Source of the DNA: JAGHEK01 sp044426235
Lineage (GTDB): Bacteria > Bacillota > Clostridia > Peptostreptococcales > Peptostreptococcaceae
DNA length: 64,000 nucleotides
Direction of reading: 5' to 3'
Assembly (NCBI GenBank): GCA_044426235.1
Contig: JAWXUS010000007.1
Span: 9,982-73,981 of the forward strand
Part shown: positions 1-9,814 of the stretch, piece after piece
Layout: the number at the start of each line of letters is the position of its first letter
Position numbering within the stretch: the first letter of the stretch is position 1
Notes under the pieces: model-generated
Database searches by the model: none
The model's input: only the letters and a program-made list of their open reading frames with translations
Told to the model about the DNA's origin: nothing
Translations under genes and position numbers: made by a program

Positions 1-3000
1 GATATGAAGATAATACATTCAAACCAAAAGAGAATGCTACAAGAGGAGAAAGTGCAAAACTTATTCGCATAAGTTCTGATATATATGATGTAAGAAATAA
101 TAAAGTCGAAGATGAAGACTTGTCAGGAAATAATGGGAATAGTGGAGGAACAACAAATCCACCAGTAAACCCACCTATACAACCGCCAGTGAATCCAGAA
201 ATACCACCGGTAAATCCAGAAATACCACCAGTAAATCCAGAAATACCTGAGATAACTGAAGATGTTGAAACTGAAGAAAAATTACAAGAAGTAGTTAATA
301 ATCCAAATGTATCAACTATAAATATAGTGAAAGATATAACACTTCAAGAATCTCTTGTTATACCAGAGAATAAAAATGTAGTTATTGAAGAAAATGTTGA
401 AGTAAAATTATCTAATGATGCATTTATAGATACGTCTTCAAATTTAACTATTAAAGGATCTTTAGTTACAAGTGAATTTGCAAGAAGTAATTATGAGGAA
501 AAAATAATAACTAGAGGTAATGCAGTTATATTTGTTGATGGTGGTAACTTAAATTTACAAGATATGTCTGAAATTAAGGCTAATGTAAATTATAATGGTT
601 CAAGTAAATTTAAGGTTGGAAATGTAGATCATATAAATACTAGTAATCCAAATAGTATATTTACTTTAAGAACTGAAGGATCTACACTTAATTATTCTAC
701 TACTAATCAAAATGAAGTAGTTGTAAATCAAAATGTAATTATGAATAGTACACTTGAAGATTTTGAAGTTAAATCTGGAGATGAACATTCAATAATTGAC
801 GTTAGAAAAGATGTTAAAGTTAATTTAGCAGGGGTTAAAGATGTAATACCAGGGCAATATATAGGAACTGGAAATGGTAATTGGGAATTACTTGATGAAC
901 TTAATACACAAATAGTTTCTACAGAAGAAGAATTAAAAAGTGCATTATTAGATGAAGAAATAGAAGAAATAATAATTATTAATAACCTAACAATAGATAA
1001 ATTAGAAATACCAGAAGGAAAAAGGGTTATTGGTAGTGGTATTAATTTAGAAATAAATGAATTAGTTTCTGATGGAGAAGTTTATATATCTTCAGGACAA
1101 TTAAGAATAATAACAAATGCTATTATTAAAGATAATTTTTATATTAATAATTCTGCATATTTAAGAAATTATGGATATTTAGAATTTGGAAAAGATATAT
1201 ACTTTAATAATGGTTATGTTCATAACTATGGAGTATTAAAGGTAGATGAAACTATAAATGTAAATATGTATTCTTATATAAAAAATTATGAAGATGCAGA
1301 ATTAATATTAAATGAAATATTAGTTAGTAGATTCCTTGATTTTGGTATAGATATATACAAAGGATCTAGTGTAACAATGGATAATATAAAACATATTGGT
1401 TATGAAAATTCGATTATAGAATCAGAAAACGATTTGGAATATATAATAAATAGTGAAGAATCATCAATAGTAATAAATAATGCATTTATTAAAGATTCTT
1501 TAGAAGATTTTATAGTAAAACCAAAGAATAATGCATCAAGTATAGTAATTGATATTAAAGATGAATTAGAATTATCAAAATTAAATTTATATGGTATAGA
1601 AAATATACAAAATGGTACTTATAAAGGTTTAGATGGTGAATGGATATTTACACAAAATAATTTAAATCTTGTATCAACGAAAGAAGAATTAGAATTAGCA
1701 TTAAAAAAACCTGAAGTATCTGAAATAATTATAATTAATGATTTACAATTAGATGAATTAGTAATACCAAAAGGTAAAATTGTATCATTTAATATTAAAT
1801 TAGAAGTAGATGAATTAATATGTGATGGAGAAATTAATATATCATCAGGAGATTTATATATAAAGTCTAATGGAATTATTAATGGTAATTTATATATGAA
1901 TAGTTCTGGATATTTAAAAAACTATGGAACATTATATATTAGTAAAAATGTATTCCTTAACAATGGATATATACAAAATTATGGTAAATTACATATAAAT
2001 GAAACAGTAGATGTAAATATGTATTCTTATATAAGAAATTATGAAAATTCAGAATTAATATTAAATGATATAGTAGTTAGTAGATTTCTTAATTTTGGAT
2101 TAGATATATATATAAATTCTAGTGTAACAATGAAAGGTATACATCATATAGGTTATGAAGATTCTATTATTGAATCAAATCAAAGTATAGAATATCAGAT
2201 TACTAGTGAAGAATCATCAATATTATTAAATAATTCAGTAATAAAAGGATATTTAGGAGATTTTATAGTAAAGCCAAATAATAATGCAGTTAATATAATA
2301 ATTGATATTGATGATAAAGATGATTTATCAAAATTAAATTTATATGGAATTGAAGATGCACAAAATGGGAATTATATTAGTGTAGATGGTAAGTGGGTAT
2401 TTATGAATAATAATTTAATATCTGTATCAAATGAACAAGAGTTAAAGCTAGCGTTAGAAGATGATAATATAACAGATATAACTATAACTAATGATTTAAT
2501 TATAGATAAACTTATAATACCAACAGGAAAAAATGTTTTATTTAATACTAAATTAGAAGTAAATGAATTAATATCTGATGGAGAGATTAATATATCATCA
2601 GGAGAATTAAGAGTAACATCAAGTGCAACTATAAATGCAGATTTAAATATTAATAATTCTGGATATATAAGGAATTATGGAACTTTAGAAACTAATAAAA
2701 ATATACATCTAGATAATGGGTTTATAAATAATTATGGAAAATTAATATCAAATAATAATATAGATGTGAAAAATTATTCTAATATAAGAAATTATGAAGA
2801 GGCAAAGTTATCATTAAATAAAATATTAGTTGATGGATATACTAATTTTAATTTATATATAGATAATAATTCTACTTTAATAGTAGATGGAATAAATCAT
2901 ATTGGTGGGGATAATCCAAGTATAGAAACAAATTATAATATAGGATATCAAATAAATAGTGAAGAATCATTAATAAGAGTTAATAATGTAGTTATAAAAG

Positions 3001-3158
3001 GATCATTAGGCGATTTTGTAATAGCACCTTCTATTGATTATTCAGTAATAACCATAGATGTAGATCCTAATGAATTAGCAAAAATAAAATTACAAGGTGT
3101 AGATAATGTTCAAAATGGAACTTATATATCAAGACCAAATGGTTGGGAAGTACAATAA
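1..3158 (+). CDS. SLH-anchored surface repeat protein (5' end outside window)
   Basis: The reading frame is open from the first bases of the window and continues into the long ORF, so the TTG at 120 is not a real start. The first ~30 codons match the end of an SLH motif (GYEDNTFKP type, then TRGESAKLI), which anchors proteins to the cell wall. A proline-rich linker with repeated NPEIPPV units follows. The rest is one divergent and three similar repeats of about 245 residues (roughly nt 900-1650, 1670-2400, 2420-3150). Each begins with 'EEL..AL' and then short beta-strand-rich lines such as 'LRNYGYLEF', which suggests a right-handed beta-helix or other solenoid. No catalytic motif is visible. 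The product is probably an exported surface protein or adhesin; function is not known. Confidence 0.85.
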   Translation, partial: YEDNTFKPKENATRGESAKLIRISSDIYDVRNNKVEDEDLSGNNGNSGGTTNPPVNPPIQPPVNPEIPPVNPEIPPVNPEIPEITEDVETEEKLQEVVNNPNVSTINIVKDITLQESLVIPENKNVVIEENVEVKLSNDAFIDTSSNLTIKGSLVTSEFARSNYEEKIITRGNAVIFVDGGNLNLQDMSEIKANVNYNGSSKFKVGNVDHINTSNPNSIFTLRTEGSTLNYSTTNQNEVVVNQNVIMNSTLEDFEVKSGDEHSIIDVRKDVKVNLAGVKDVIPGQYIGTGNGNWELLDELNTQIVSTEEELKSALLDEEIEEIIIINNLTIDKLEIPEGKRVIGSGINLEINELVSDGEVYISSGQLRIITNAIIKDNFYINNSAYLRNYGYLEFGKDIYFNNGYVHNYGVLKVDETINVNMYSYIKNYEDAELILNEILVSRFLDFGIDIYKGSSVTMDNIKHIGYENSIIESENDLEYIINSEESSIVINNAFIKDSLEDFIVKPKNNASSIVIDIKDELELSKLNLYGIENIQNGTYKGLDGEWIFTQNNLNLVSTKEELELALKKPEVSEIIIINDLQLDELVIPKGKIVSFNIKLEVDELICDGEINISSGDLYIKSNGIINGNLYMNSSGYLKNYGTLYISKNVFLNNGYIQNYGKLHINETVDVNMYSYIRNYENSELILNDIVVSRFLNFGLDIYINSSVTMKGIHHIGYEDSIIESNQSIEYQITSEESSILLNNSVIKGYLGDFIVKPNNNAVNIIIDIDDKDDLSKLNLYGIEDAQNGNYISVDGKWVFMNNNLISVSNEQELKLALEDDNITDITITNDLIIDKLIIPTGKNVLFNTKLEVNELISDGEINISSGELRVTSSATINADLNINNSGYIRNYGTLETNKNIHLDNGFINNYGKLISNNNIDVKNYSNIRNYEEAKLSLNKILVDGYTNFNLYIDNNSTLIVDGINHIGGDNPSIETNYNIGYQINSEESLIRVNNVVIKGSLGDFVIAPSIDYSVITIDVDPNELAKIKLQGVDNVQNGTYISRPNGWEVQ

Positions 3159-3182
3159 TTAGAATATCAAATTAATATAACT

Positions 3183-3212
3183 AATACTCAGGCTTATGCT
3201 TGGGTATTTTTT
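3183..3212 (+). terminator. Rho-independent terminator of the SLH repeat protein
   Basis: An 11-bp stem (AATACTCAGGC pairing with GCTTGGGTATT, two G-T pairs) with a TTAT loop is followed by a T run. It lies 25 bp after the stop codon. Confidence 0.8.
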
Positions 3213-3421
3213 GTTTATTGTAAAAAAAGAAATTAATAATTTATATAAAAAATGGTATTAGTATTTATCTAATGTCACTTTTTTTGTTAAGAGAACTTTA
3301 AGAAAACATATTCTTGTTAACTCTATGTTAATAATTGTAAAGATTAGTATAAAATTAACTTTTCATAAAAAATTTATTATATACTAACTTTATTAATAAT
3401 TAAAAAACAGGGAGAATTTTT

Positions 3422-5896
3422 ATGAATAAAAGATTAAAACAAGTATCAGGAATACTTTTAATGGCAACGATTATAACTACTATGCCTCAAATAAATATTA
3501 TTTCAAATGCACAGGAGAATGTAAGTATAGAAAAGAGTAATTCTAATTATGATATTTTAGATCAAGCATTAGATGTTAAATTTTTTAGTACTAATAGTTC
3601 AGGTGAACCAAACTTAAATAGTGGTAAGCATATGGATCTTAATAATTTTAATGTACAAGATGGATTTTATATGGTTGATAAAGGATATGGTTGGGTTAGA
3701 TCTGAAGAAGATTTCTTACAAGATGGATATGCATATGATGGAGATAGTGTAAATATTTCATCATCTCACACGAGTTCATCAACACATAAAACTAGTGTAA
3801 GTATAGGGGTAGGTATTAAAACTCCAACAATCGAATCTATGATAAAAGCAACATACTCGCATCAATGGACAAATTCAGAAACTGTAAGTACAGGTTTTAC
3901 AGTTAAAGCATCGGAGGATAAGCAAGCATACGTAAAAGTTTATTCAACATCAAGAAGATTTGATACTGTTGAAGTTAAAAATGGTCAAGTAGTAAATGTT
4001 GTTGAATCTTATGCACCAGCAGGAACTTGGGCAAAAACTATAGAGTTTAACAAAGGTGAATACGTTGATTTAGAATTACTAAAAGAAAATGAATCAAGAA
4101 GAGTGACAGATGGTGTAGTAAAAAGTTCATCTCAACAAAACGTTATAACTTATGATGGAGAAGATTTTAACGAATTAATCCAAATGGATTTTGATTTAAT
4201 CGAAAATATAAAATTAATCGAAGAAAATAATGATGAATACAGTACTGAAGAAATATATATAGATAATAGCGAGGTTACATCACTACCGGGTGGATATTAT
4301 TCGGTTGATTATGGAGATCATTGGATAAGTCCTAATGATTCAAATGTAATTCATACATTTGCAATAGGTGAAAATACTACTGCATCATATTCTCAAAGCG
4401 TAACATCAAAGGCAACGCATTCAACTGATTTCACGATATCAAATAAAGTTAATATACCTTTTGCTATGATGACTTTTGCTATGGAAAATGGATATGGATA
4501 TAGTTGGTCTAATGCAAAAACTCAAAGTATAAACGTTCAAATACCTTCAAAAGAAGGATACTCTGCTTTTTCAAAAATTCAAGCAGTAAGCCGTAGAATA
4601 GATGTTATAAAGGTTGAAAATTCAAAAATAGTTGGTCGTGAATCAACTTATGTACCAACTGGTTTTGCAAGTGAAAAAATATATTATGAAACTAATACTA
4701 CTGCAGATCAAAGTCAGCTATATTCAAGTAAAGGATATAATATATTAGGTCAAAGTGATGATTTCGATATATCAAAAATACCAACATTGGTATTATTATT
4801 TGATTTAAGAGGTGGTTATGGTGAAGTAGGTTCTGATTTTTCACCTCAATATGTTTTAGCAGGTTCAAATCCTACATCACCTATTTCAATACCTAAAAAA
4901 TATGGACATACTTTCACTGGATGGTATGTAGATCCTAGTTGTAGTACTCCTATGATTTTCTCTAGTTGGAGAATGATGCAAGATGGAACTGTATTTGCAA
5001 AATGGAGAGAAAATCCTAAATATACTTTAAGTTTTAACTTAAATGGAGGTGTTGGAAATATAGCATCTCAACAAGTTTATCAAGGTGAAAAACCAATAGA
5101 ACCAACTGAAATACCAATGAGAGAAGGATATGAATTTGATGGATGGTATATAGATTCAAGACTTACAAGACCTATGGTATTCGATGAATGGGAAATGAAT
5201 TATAATGGATCAGTTTTTGCTAAATGGAATGAAATAAAAAATTATGAAGTAAATTTTGATTTAAACGGTGGAGTTGGAAATACTGATGCAATAGAAGTAA
5301 GAGAAGGATATACATTATCTTCAGTTAAAGAGATACAAAGCCCAACTAGAGAAGGATATCAATTTATGGGGTGGAAAACCTCAACAGGAGTAGATGTTGA
5401 TGTAGATTCATATACTTTCTATAGAAATCATACTTTAGTTGCACAGTGGAAAAAATATGAATATGTTTTAGATTTTGATTTAAATGGAGGAAGTGGAGTA
5501 TTTAGATCTCAATACTTAGAGCATGGAGAAAACCCAATAGAGCCAAATCAAATACCAACAAAAGAAGGATATATATTTGATGGATGGTATGTTAATTCAA
5601 GACTTACTATACCAATGGACTTTAATACTTGGGAAATGAAACATAGTGGTAAAGTTTTTGCTAAGTGGTCAACAGATTTCTTTACTGTAGATTTTGATTT
5701 AGGATTTGAAGATATTGTAATTGAAAGTCAAATTGTTGAAACAGGTGGATTAATTAAAAAGCCACAAGACCCAGTAAAAGAAGGATTTAATTTCTTAGGA
5801 TGGTATAGCTATCAGGGAGCAAGAGATCAAATAAACTTTGATGCATTTAGAGTAAATAATGATCAAACTATATTTGCAAAGTGGGAAAATAAATAA
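3422..5896 (+). CDS. Secreted protein: duplicated beta-pore-like domain plus five InlB-type B-repeats
   Basis: The start follows a GGGAG ribosome site. Residues 1-30 form a typical signal peptide ending near SNAQEN. Two homologous ~130-residue domains follow (about 75-205 and 285-420). Each starts with a 'G(F/Y)Y.VD.G..W' motif, then a long Ser/Thr-rich alternating stretch (e.g. SSSHTSSSTHKTSVSIG), then a conserved 'S.(S/R)R.D...V....V' segment and a '(P)(A/T)G' turn. Long amphipathic Ser/Thr strands are typical of aerolysin-like beta-pore-forming proteins, but I recognise no named family. Residues ~455-824 hold five Listeria-Bacteroides (InlB B/Flg_new, PF09479) repeats with 'F(D/N)LNGG' and 'GW(Y)' motifs ending in FAKW. 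There is no LPXTG or SLH anchor, so it is probably released or loosely wall-bound. It could be a toxin or an adhesin. Confidence 0.75.
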   Translation: MNKRLKQVSGILLMATIITTMPQINIISNAQENVSIEKSNSNYDILDQALDVKFFSTNSSGEPNLNSGKHMDLNNFNVQDGFYMVDKGYGWVRSEEDFLQDGYAYDGDSVNISSSHTSSSTHKTSVSIGVGIKTPTIESMIKATYSHQWTNSETVSTGFTVKASEDKQAYVKVYSTSRRFDTVEVKNGQVVNVVESYAPAGTWAKTIEFNKGEYVDLELLKENESRRVTDGVVKSSSQQNVITYDGEDFNELIQMDFDLIENIKLIEENNDEYSTEEIYIDNSEVTSLPGGYYSVDYGDHWISPNDSNVIHTFAIGENTTASYSQSVTSKATHSTDFTISNKVNIPFAMMTFAMENGYGYSWSNAKTQSINVQIPSKEGYSAFSKIQAVSRRIDVIKVENSKIVGRESTYVPTGFASEKIYYETNTTADQSQLYSSKGYNILGQSDDFDISKIPTLVLLFDLRGGYGEVGSDFSPQYVLAGSNPTSPISIPKKYGHTFTGWYVDPSCSTPMIFSSWRMMQDGTVFAKWRENPKYTLSFNLNGGVGNIASQQVYQGEKPIEPTEIPMREGYEFDGWYIDSRLTRPMVFDEWEMNYNGSVFAKWNEIKNYEVNFDLNGGVGNTDAIEVREGYTLSSVKEIQSPTREGYQFMGWKTSTGVDVDVDSYTFYRNHTLVAQWKKYEYVLDFDLNGGSGVFRSQYLEHGENPIEPNQIPTKEGYIFDGWYVNSRLTIPMDFNTWEMKHSGKVFAKWSTDFFTVDFDLGFEDIVIESQIVETGGLIKKPQDPVKEGFNFLGWYSYQGARDQINFDAFRVNNDQTIFAKWENK

Positions 5897-5960
5897 AATA
5901 TTTATAATTTGATATTTATATAAACATTTTTTAATATAGGTAATAAAAGAATTATTTGGT

Positions 5961-5994
5961 AAAAAAGACTAGATTTATATTCTGGTCTTTTTTT
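5961..5994 (+). terminator. Rho-independent terminator
   Basis: A 12-bp stem (AAAAAGACTAGA against TCTGGTCTTTTT, one G-T pair) sits 65 bp after the secreted-protein gene and ends in a T run. Confidence 0.8.
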
Positions 5995-6004
5995 GTATAA
6001 AAAA

Positions 6005-6052
6005 GATTAAATGTAAGATTAAATGTAAGATTAAATATAAGATTAAATGTAT
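6005..6052. repeat. Four tandem 12-bp repeats upstream of parA
   Basis: The unit GATTAAATGTAA occurs four times in tandem with one or two changes, directly upstream of the parA promoter. The same 12-bp unit recurs at other intergenic sites in this window. Short direct repeats in front of a ParA/RHH operon are where centromere and operator sites of type Ib partition systems usually lie, so this is a candidate binding site for the downstream RHH protein. That function is inferred. Confidence 0.7.
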
Positions 6053-6086
6053 TTAGAAAAAAGGTGTAGACTAGCTTAAATAGTAT

Positions 6087-6115
6087 TTGAATTTTTTAAA
6101 AAAATAGTATATAAT
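6087..6115 (+). promoter_or_regulatory. Sigma-A promoter of the parA operon
   Basis: TTGAAT (6087-6092), a 17-bp spacer and TATAAT (6110-6115) lie 34 bp upstream of the start codon, just downstream of the 12-bp repeats. Confidence 0.7.
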
Positions 6116-6148
6116 TAGTACATAAAATATATAAAAAAGGAGAATTTA

Positions 6149-6982
6149 ATGGCACAAAATATAATAACACATATGAGTTTTAAGGGTGGAAGTAGTAAAA
6201 CTTGTCTCAATTTGAACTTTACTTTTGAATACTTAAATACTTTCAAAGATAAAAAAGTTTTATTCATAGATGCAGACCCTCAATCTAATGCATCAATATT
6301 TTTACTTGGTGAAGAAGTTATAGAATCTAATGTTTATACATTAAAAGATGGGCTTGAAAAAAATATTTCACTTGATAAACTAATCCTTAAATCTCCAATT
6401 GAACATTTTAAAAATTTTGATATGATTCCAAGTAACATAAATATGGTAACTCTTGAACTTATATTAAATTCTAAATCAGGAAAAGAATATAGATTACTTA
6501 ATTATTTGACTGATGAAATTAATGAAGAAGTAATTAATGAATACGACCTTATAATTTTCGACTTAAATCCTGCAATTTCTGTTTTAAATACCAATTGCTT
6601 TATCTGTTGTTCAAGTATTATTCCAATAATAAATTATGGATGTTATAGTACTCTTACTGGATATAATTTATTAAAAAATACTTATGAAGAAATAAAACAC
6701 GCGCTTAGAATAGAAAAAGATGATCTAGCAAAGCCTGTAATTACAAAGTTTGAAAAGTTAGAAAATAAGAAAATAAAAATGTGGCTTGAATATGTTGATA
6801 GTAATCAAACTTTAAAAAATAGTTTAAAGCAAACTATGAGAAAGTCTGTTCATTATGAAAATGCAGTGTTATATAATATGCCAATTAGTACATATTTAGA
6901 ACAAAATAAGGTTAAAAGTGACATATATGATGAAATGAAAAACTTAATAGATGAATATATAAAAGAAGGAATAATACTTTAG
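6149..6982 (+). CDS. parA: ParA-family partition ATPase
   Basis: This 277-residue P-loop ATPase of the ParA/MinD/Soj class follows a GGAG ribosome site. Residues 12-18 are the deviant Walker A box KGGSSKT, where most relatives have KGGVGKT. Residues 41-45 (DADPQ) are the A' motif and 'IIFDLNP' around 140 is Walker B. ParA proteins segregate replicons by binding DNA non-specifically and having their ATPase stimulated by a DNA-binding partner. The partner is probably the small gene 9 bp downstream. There is no N-terminal HTH, so it resembles short type Ib or chromosomal ParAs. It could also position another cargo. Confidence 0.85.
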   Translation: MAQNIITHMSFKGGSSKTCLNLNFTFEYLNTFKDKKVLFIDADPQSNASIFLLGEEVIESNVYTLKDGLEKNISLDKLILKSPIEHFKNFDMIPSNINMVTLELILNSKSGKEYRLLNYLTDEINEEVINEYDLIIFDLNPAISVLNTNCFICCSSIIPIINYGCYSTLTGYNLLKNTYEEIKHALRIEKDDLAKPVITKFEKLENKKIKMWLEYVDSNQTLKNSLKQTMRKSVHYENAVLYNMPISTYLEQNKVKSDIYDEMKNLIDEYIKEGIIL

Positions 6983-6991
6983 GAGAAAAAT

Positions 6992-7342
6992 ATGAATCCA
7001 TTAAAAAAGAATAATCTAAATAATATTAAGTCGCAAATTAGAAGAAATGAAGAAGAAAATGAAAATGTTGCATCCGATTTTGTAAAAAAATTTGGTAATT
7101 TAAATCCTAAATCTATAATCGAAAAAAGAGAAGTAAAACAAGAAAAAGTTATGCTAGGGATTATGGTTGATAAGGAAATTTCTGAAAAAATAAAATCATT
7201 CGCATTTGAAAATGATACTACTGTTTCTAAAATAGTAGGAGATGTAATAGTTGAAATGTTTAAAAATATGAAAATTAATGAACAAAGTTTAGAATCATAT
7301 GAAAAAAAATATGAGAAAAAAATAAAAAGACCTAAAAAGTAG
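6992..7342 (+). CDS. Ribbon-helix-helix partner of ParA
   Basis: The 116-residue basic protein starts 9 bp after parA with a GGAG site. Residues ~55-95 (MLGIMVDKEISEKIKSFA, then TVSKIVGDVI) fit a ribbon-helix-helix fold of the CopG/ParG/omega kind: one strand that inserts in the major groove and two helices. The N-terminal ~50 residues are polar and probably disordered, like the ParA-stimulating tail of ParG. In such systems this protein binds tandem direct repeats and represses the operon. The tandem 12-bp repeats at 6005-6052 are the obvious candidate site. The family call rests on fold pattern alone. Confidence 0.65.
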   Translation: MNPLKKNNLNNIKSQIRRNEEENENVASDFVKKFGNLNPKSIIEKREVKQEKVMLGIMVDKEISEKIKSFAFENDTTVSKIVGDVIVEMFKNMKINEQSLESYEKKYEKKIKRPKK

Positions 7343-7347
7343 GTCTT
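7327..7347. terminator. Bidirectional terminator between convergent genes
   Basis: The stem AAGACCTA/TAGGTCTT lies across the 3' ends of the RHH gene and the convergent beta-helix gene, which overlap by 11 bp. A-rich and T-rich flanks let it act in both directions. Confidence 0.65.
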
Positions 7348-8252
7348 CTTATTGATTTTAGATATATATTAGTTTCGTTTAAAATTTCTTTAAATAAAGG
7401 ATCATTCGGATTATTTGCAAAGAATTTATTAATATATTGTATAAATTGATGTTCATTTAAAAGTTCTACAGTATCAACGTTGAAAAATACACCATTTTTA
7501 TTAATTAAAGAAGTTATATTTGCACAAGAAAAATTATAAATACTACTGAAATTAGTGTTTATAATACCCCTTGAAAGAGTTCTATCTTTAAATTTTACAT
7601 CTCCAAAAATTCTAACATTTCCGCTTAAATAAGAATTTCCACCAACACCAGAATCACCATACACTTTTGCATTGTCGCATAAGTATGCATAATTTATCAA
7701 AAATGCATTTCCAAAAACTGAAGAATTATTATATAAAGAAACTTTATTTAGAATTTTTGCATTATCATAAACTTTAGAATCATCAGTTATTATAGGATTT
7801 CCAACTACCTGTGCATTCCCAAAAATTTGAGCATTTTGACTTACGGTAGATGATCCTCCAACCTTTGCATTTCCATAAATTTGTGATTTATCTGAAATAG
7901 TAGAGTCTCCACCAACAACACATTGTCCGTAAATTTTAGAAAATCCATTTATATTTGCATTGTCTCCAACTCTTGCATCTCCATAAACACTACTAAATCC
8001 ATTTATCTTTGAATAATTAAAAACCTTCGCATTATCAAAAACAACTGCATTATCGTGAATTTGAGCGTGTTCAAGTACTTTGGCACTTCCAAATACTTTT
8101 GCATCACCATACACAAAACAACTTCCAGTTTGAGATAAATTTTCCTGTTTTTCTATATAGCCACCGATTAAATTATCTTTAATTCTTTTGATTCTTTTAA
8201 GTGTTTTTCCGTTGTATGAAATCATTTCACCCGTAAATAAATACTTATGCAT
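7332..8252 (-). CDS. Left-handed beta-helix (hexapeptide-repeat-like) protein, YdcK-like
   Basis: The 306-residue protein has about 25 consecutive six-residue turns of the kind 'A.(V/I)(Y/F)G(N/D)' (e.g. NAKVYGDSGVGGNSYLSG) from about residue 40 to 225. This forms a left-handed parallel beta-helix as in hexapeptide-repeat proteins. The pattern resembles the YdcK group and related phage proteins more than classical acyltransferases. No acyltransferase catalytic His loop is obvious. The N-terminus (KYLFTGEMISYNGKTLKRI) and the last ~70 residues are not recognised. No signal peptide is seen, so it is likely cytosolic. Function is not known. Confidence 0.75.
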   Translation of the reverse strand: MHKYLFTGEMISYNGKTLKRIKRIKDNLIGGYIEKQENLSQTGSCFVYGDAKVFGSAKVLEHAQIHDNAVVFDNAKVFNYSKINGFSSVYGDARVGDNANINGFSKIYGQCVVGGDSTISDKSQIYGNAKVGGSSTVSQNAQIFGNAQVVGNPIITDDSKVYDNAKILNKVSLYNNSSVFGNAFLINYAYLCDNAKVYGDSGVGGNSYLSGNVRIFGDVKFKDRTLSRGIINTNFSSIYNFSCANITSLINKNGVFFNVDTVELLNEHQFIQYINKFFANNPNDPLFKEILNETNIYLKSIRRPTF

Positions 8253-8404
8253 AAAAAACCTCTTTTCTTAATTATTCGATTAATATATTATATATTTTTA
8301 TACCCAAATTATCAATATATTAATATTTTATGTTAATTATTAATAAGTATTATTTTTTATATTTTTGGATAAAATCTCTATAAAGAAATATAGGAGTAAA
8401 ATTT

Positions 8405-9690
8405 ATGCAAAATATATAAACATTAAATAACGATTTATTGAGGTATGAAAAATCAATAAATGAAATTTTATACTTAAAAACAAGTTTCTCAAATTTGAAT
8501 TCTATAGTTATGAATGAATATCCACCTTTAGTAATACCTGATTATTTATTAAATAAAATTTCATTTCCAAGTTTTTTTAATCACATAAAGAATATATTTA
8601 AAGGTGGAAGTTTTGATTTAGAAAAAGATATATATTTTAATGAAATAAGAGATTTTAATCAAAAAACAAAGGAACGAAAAACAGAAATATTAAATTTTAG
8701 GAAAGAATATAATAATATAAAAAAAGATATATCTAAAAAATATTCTTAAATTATTAGAAAGTGACGATGAAAATGTATCAAATATATATTTTACAGATAT
8801 AATTTTAAATATAAAATGTGATTTTTGTTCAAAAATATTTGATGCTAGTTATTTAAAAAATACTAAAGAATTAATAATTGATTATACATTTAATTATATG
8901 AAAACTATAAAAAATGTTAAATCTTATAAACTTATAAAGTATAGAAATGAGATTAATACTAGGCATATGACGGAAAAAGAATTAGAAGAAAGATATTCAT
9001 ATATAAATATTTCAATTATTATTAATATATTAAAAAATATATTTGAATACGATAAATTTTCTAATGTAGAGCTTATTAGTATAAATGGATATATTAATTC
9101 ATTTGATTTATCTAATGGAAGTCCAATGAAAGAGTGAATAATGTCTTTGAATACTAATAAAAATGCATTCATTAATATAGACTTATATAGAATAAATCCT
9201 ATATATTACTTTGAAAAGAACTTAAAGGACAATATGTAACATAAGAATAATGATTTAATAATACTGAACAAAACGTGCAATCGAGATATTAAAGTTATAC
9301 ATAAAATAGAAAAAATTAATTTATTAAATGTTGATACATTTGAATTTGAAGATATAATAGTTAATCTTTTAAATTTTATGGGATATGAAACAGAAGGAAC
9401 AAAAAGGACTAGAGATAATGCAATAGATTGTATTATATACAACCGAGATGAAATTACTGGAGGAAAGATAGTTGGTCAATTTAAAAGATATAAAAATAAT
9501 ATTGAAATTGCTAAACTTAGAGAATTTGAATCTGCACTTAGAAAAGAAAATGCAATAAAGGGTATTTTGTGACTACAAGTGATTTTAGTTCTGAATGCAT
9601 TTCATTTGCAAGAGAAAGTAGAATCACACTTATAAATGGAAGTAAGCTATTAAATTATTTTAGTAAAATAAATAAAGATTATTGTATAAA
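8405..9690 (+). pseudogene. Decayed Mrr-type restriction endonuclease gene
   Basis: A good ribosome site (TAGGAG) precedes ATG 8405, but codon 5 is TAA (8417-8419). The frame then continues from 8438, shifts at an A run near 8740, meets stops at 9135-9137 and 9238, and shifts again at the T run near 9573. The last third translates to a recognisable Mrr/restriction-endonuclease-like catalytic domain: 'F(M)GYETEGTKRTRDNAIDC', then 'GQFKRYKNN' (the Q-x-K catalytic motif) and, after the last shift, 'TTSDFSSECISFARES' and 'LINGSKLL'. Mrr-like enzymes cut modified DNA. The upstream part is not recognised; one original gene or two adjacent genes are both possible. The number of lesions makes true decay likely here. 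Confidence 0.75.
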
Positions 9691-9716
9691 ATAAGGATAA
9701 TCTAATGATTATCCTT
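9685..9716. terminator. Terminator after the Mrr pseudogene
   Basis: The 14-bp perfect stem AAATAAGGATAATC/GATTATCCTTATTT with a TAAT loop lies between convergent genes and overlaps the pseudogene's stop. Confidence 0.6.
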
Positions 9717-9814
9717 ATTTCTAATTGTATTTAATATTCGATTTCAAAAAATATTTTTTTATTAGAAATTTTTATAAATTCACGATTATCATATTTTATT
9801 GATTTATTATATAT

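Noticed and set aside
6149..7342. Evidence that the window is a plasmid
   Set aside because: ParA/RHH and an initiator-like gene are suggestive, but nan, fru and SPFH/NfeD genes look chromosomal and small partition loci also occur on chromosomes. Left open.
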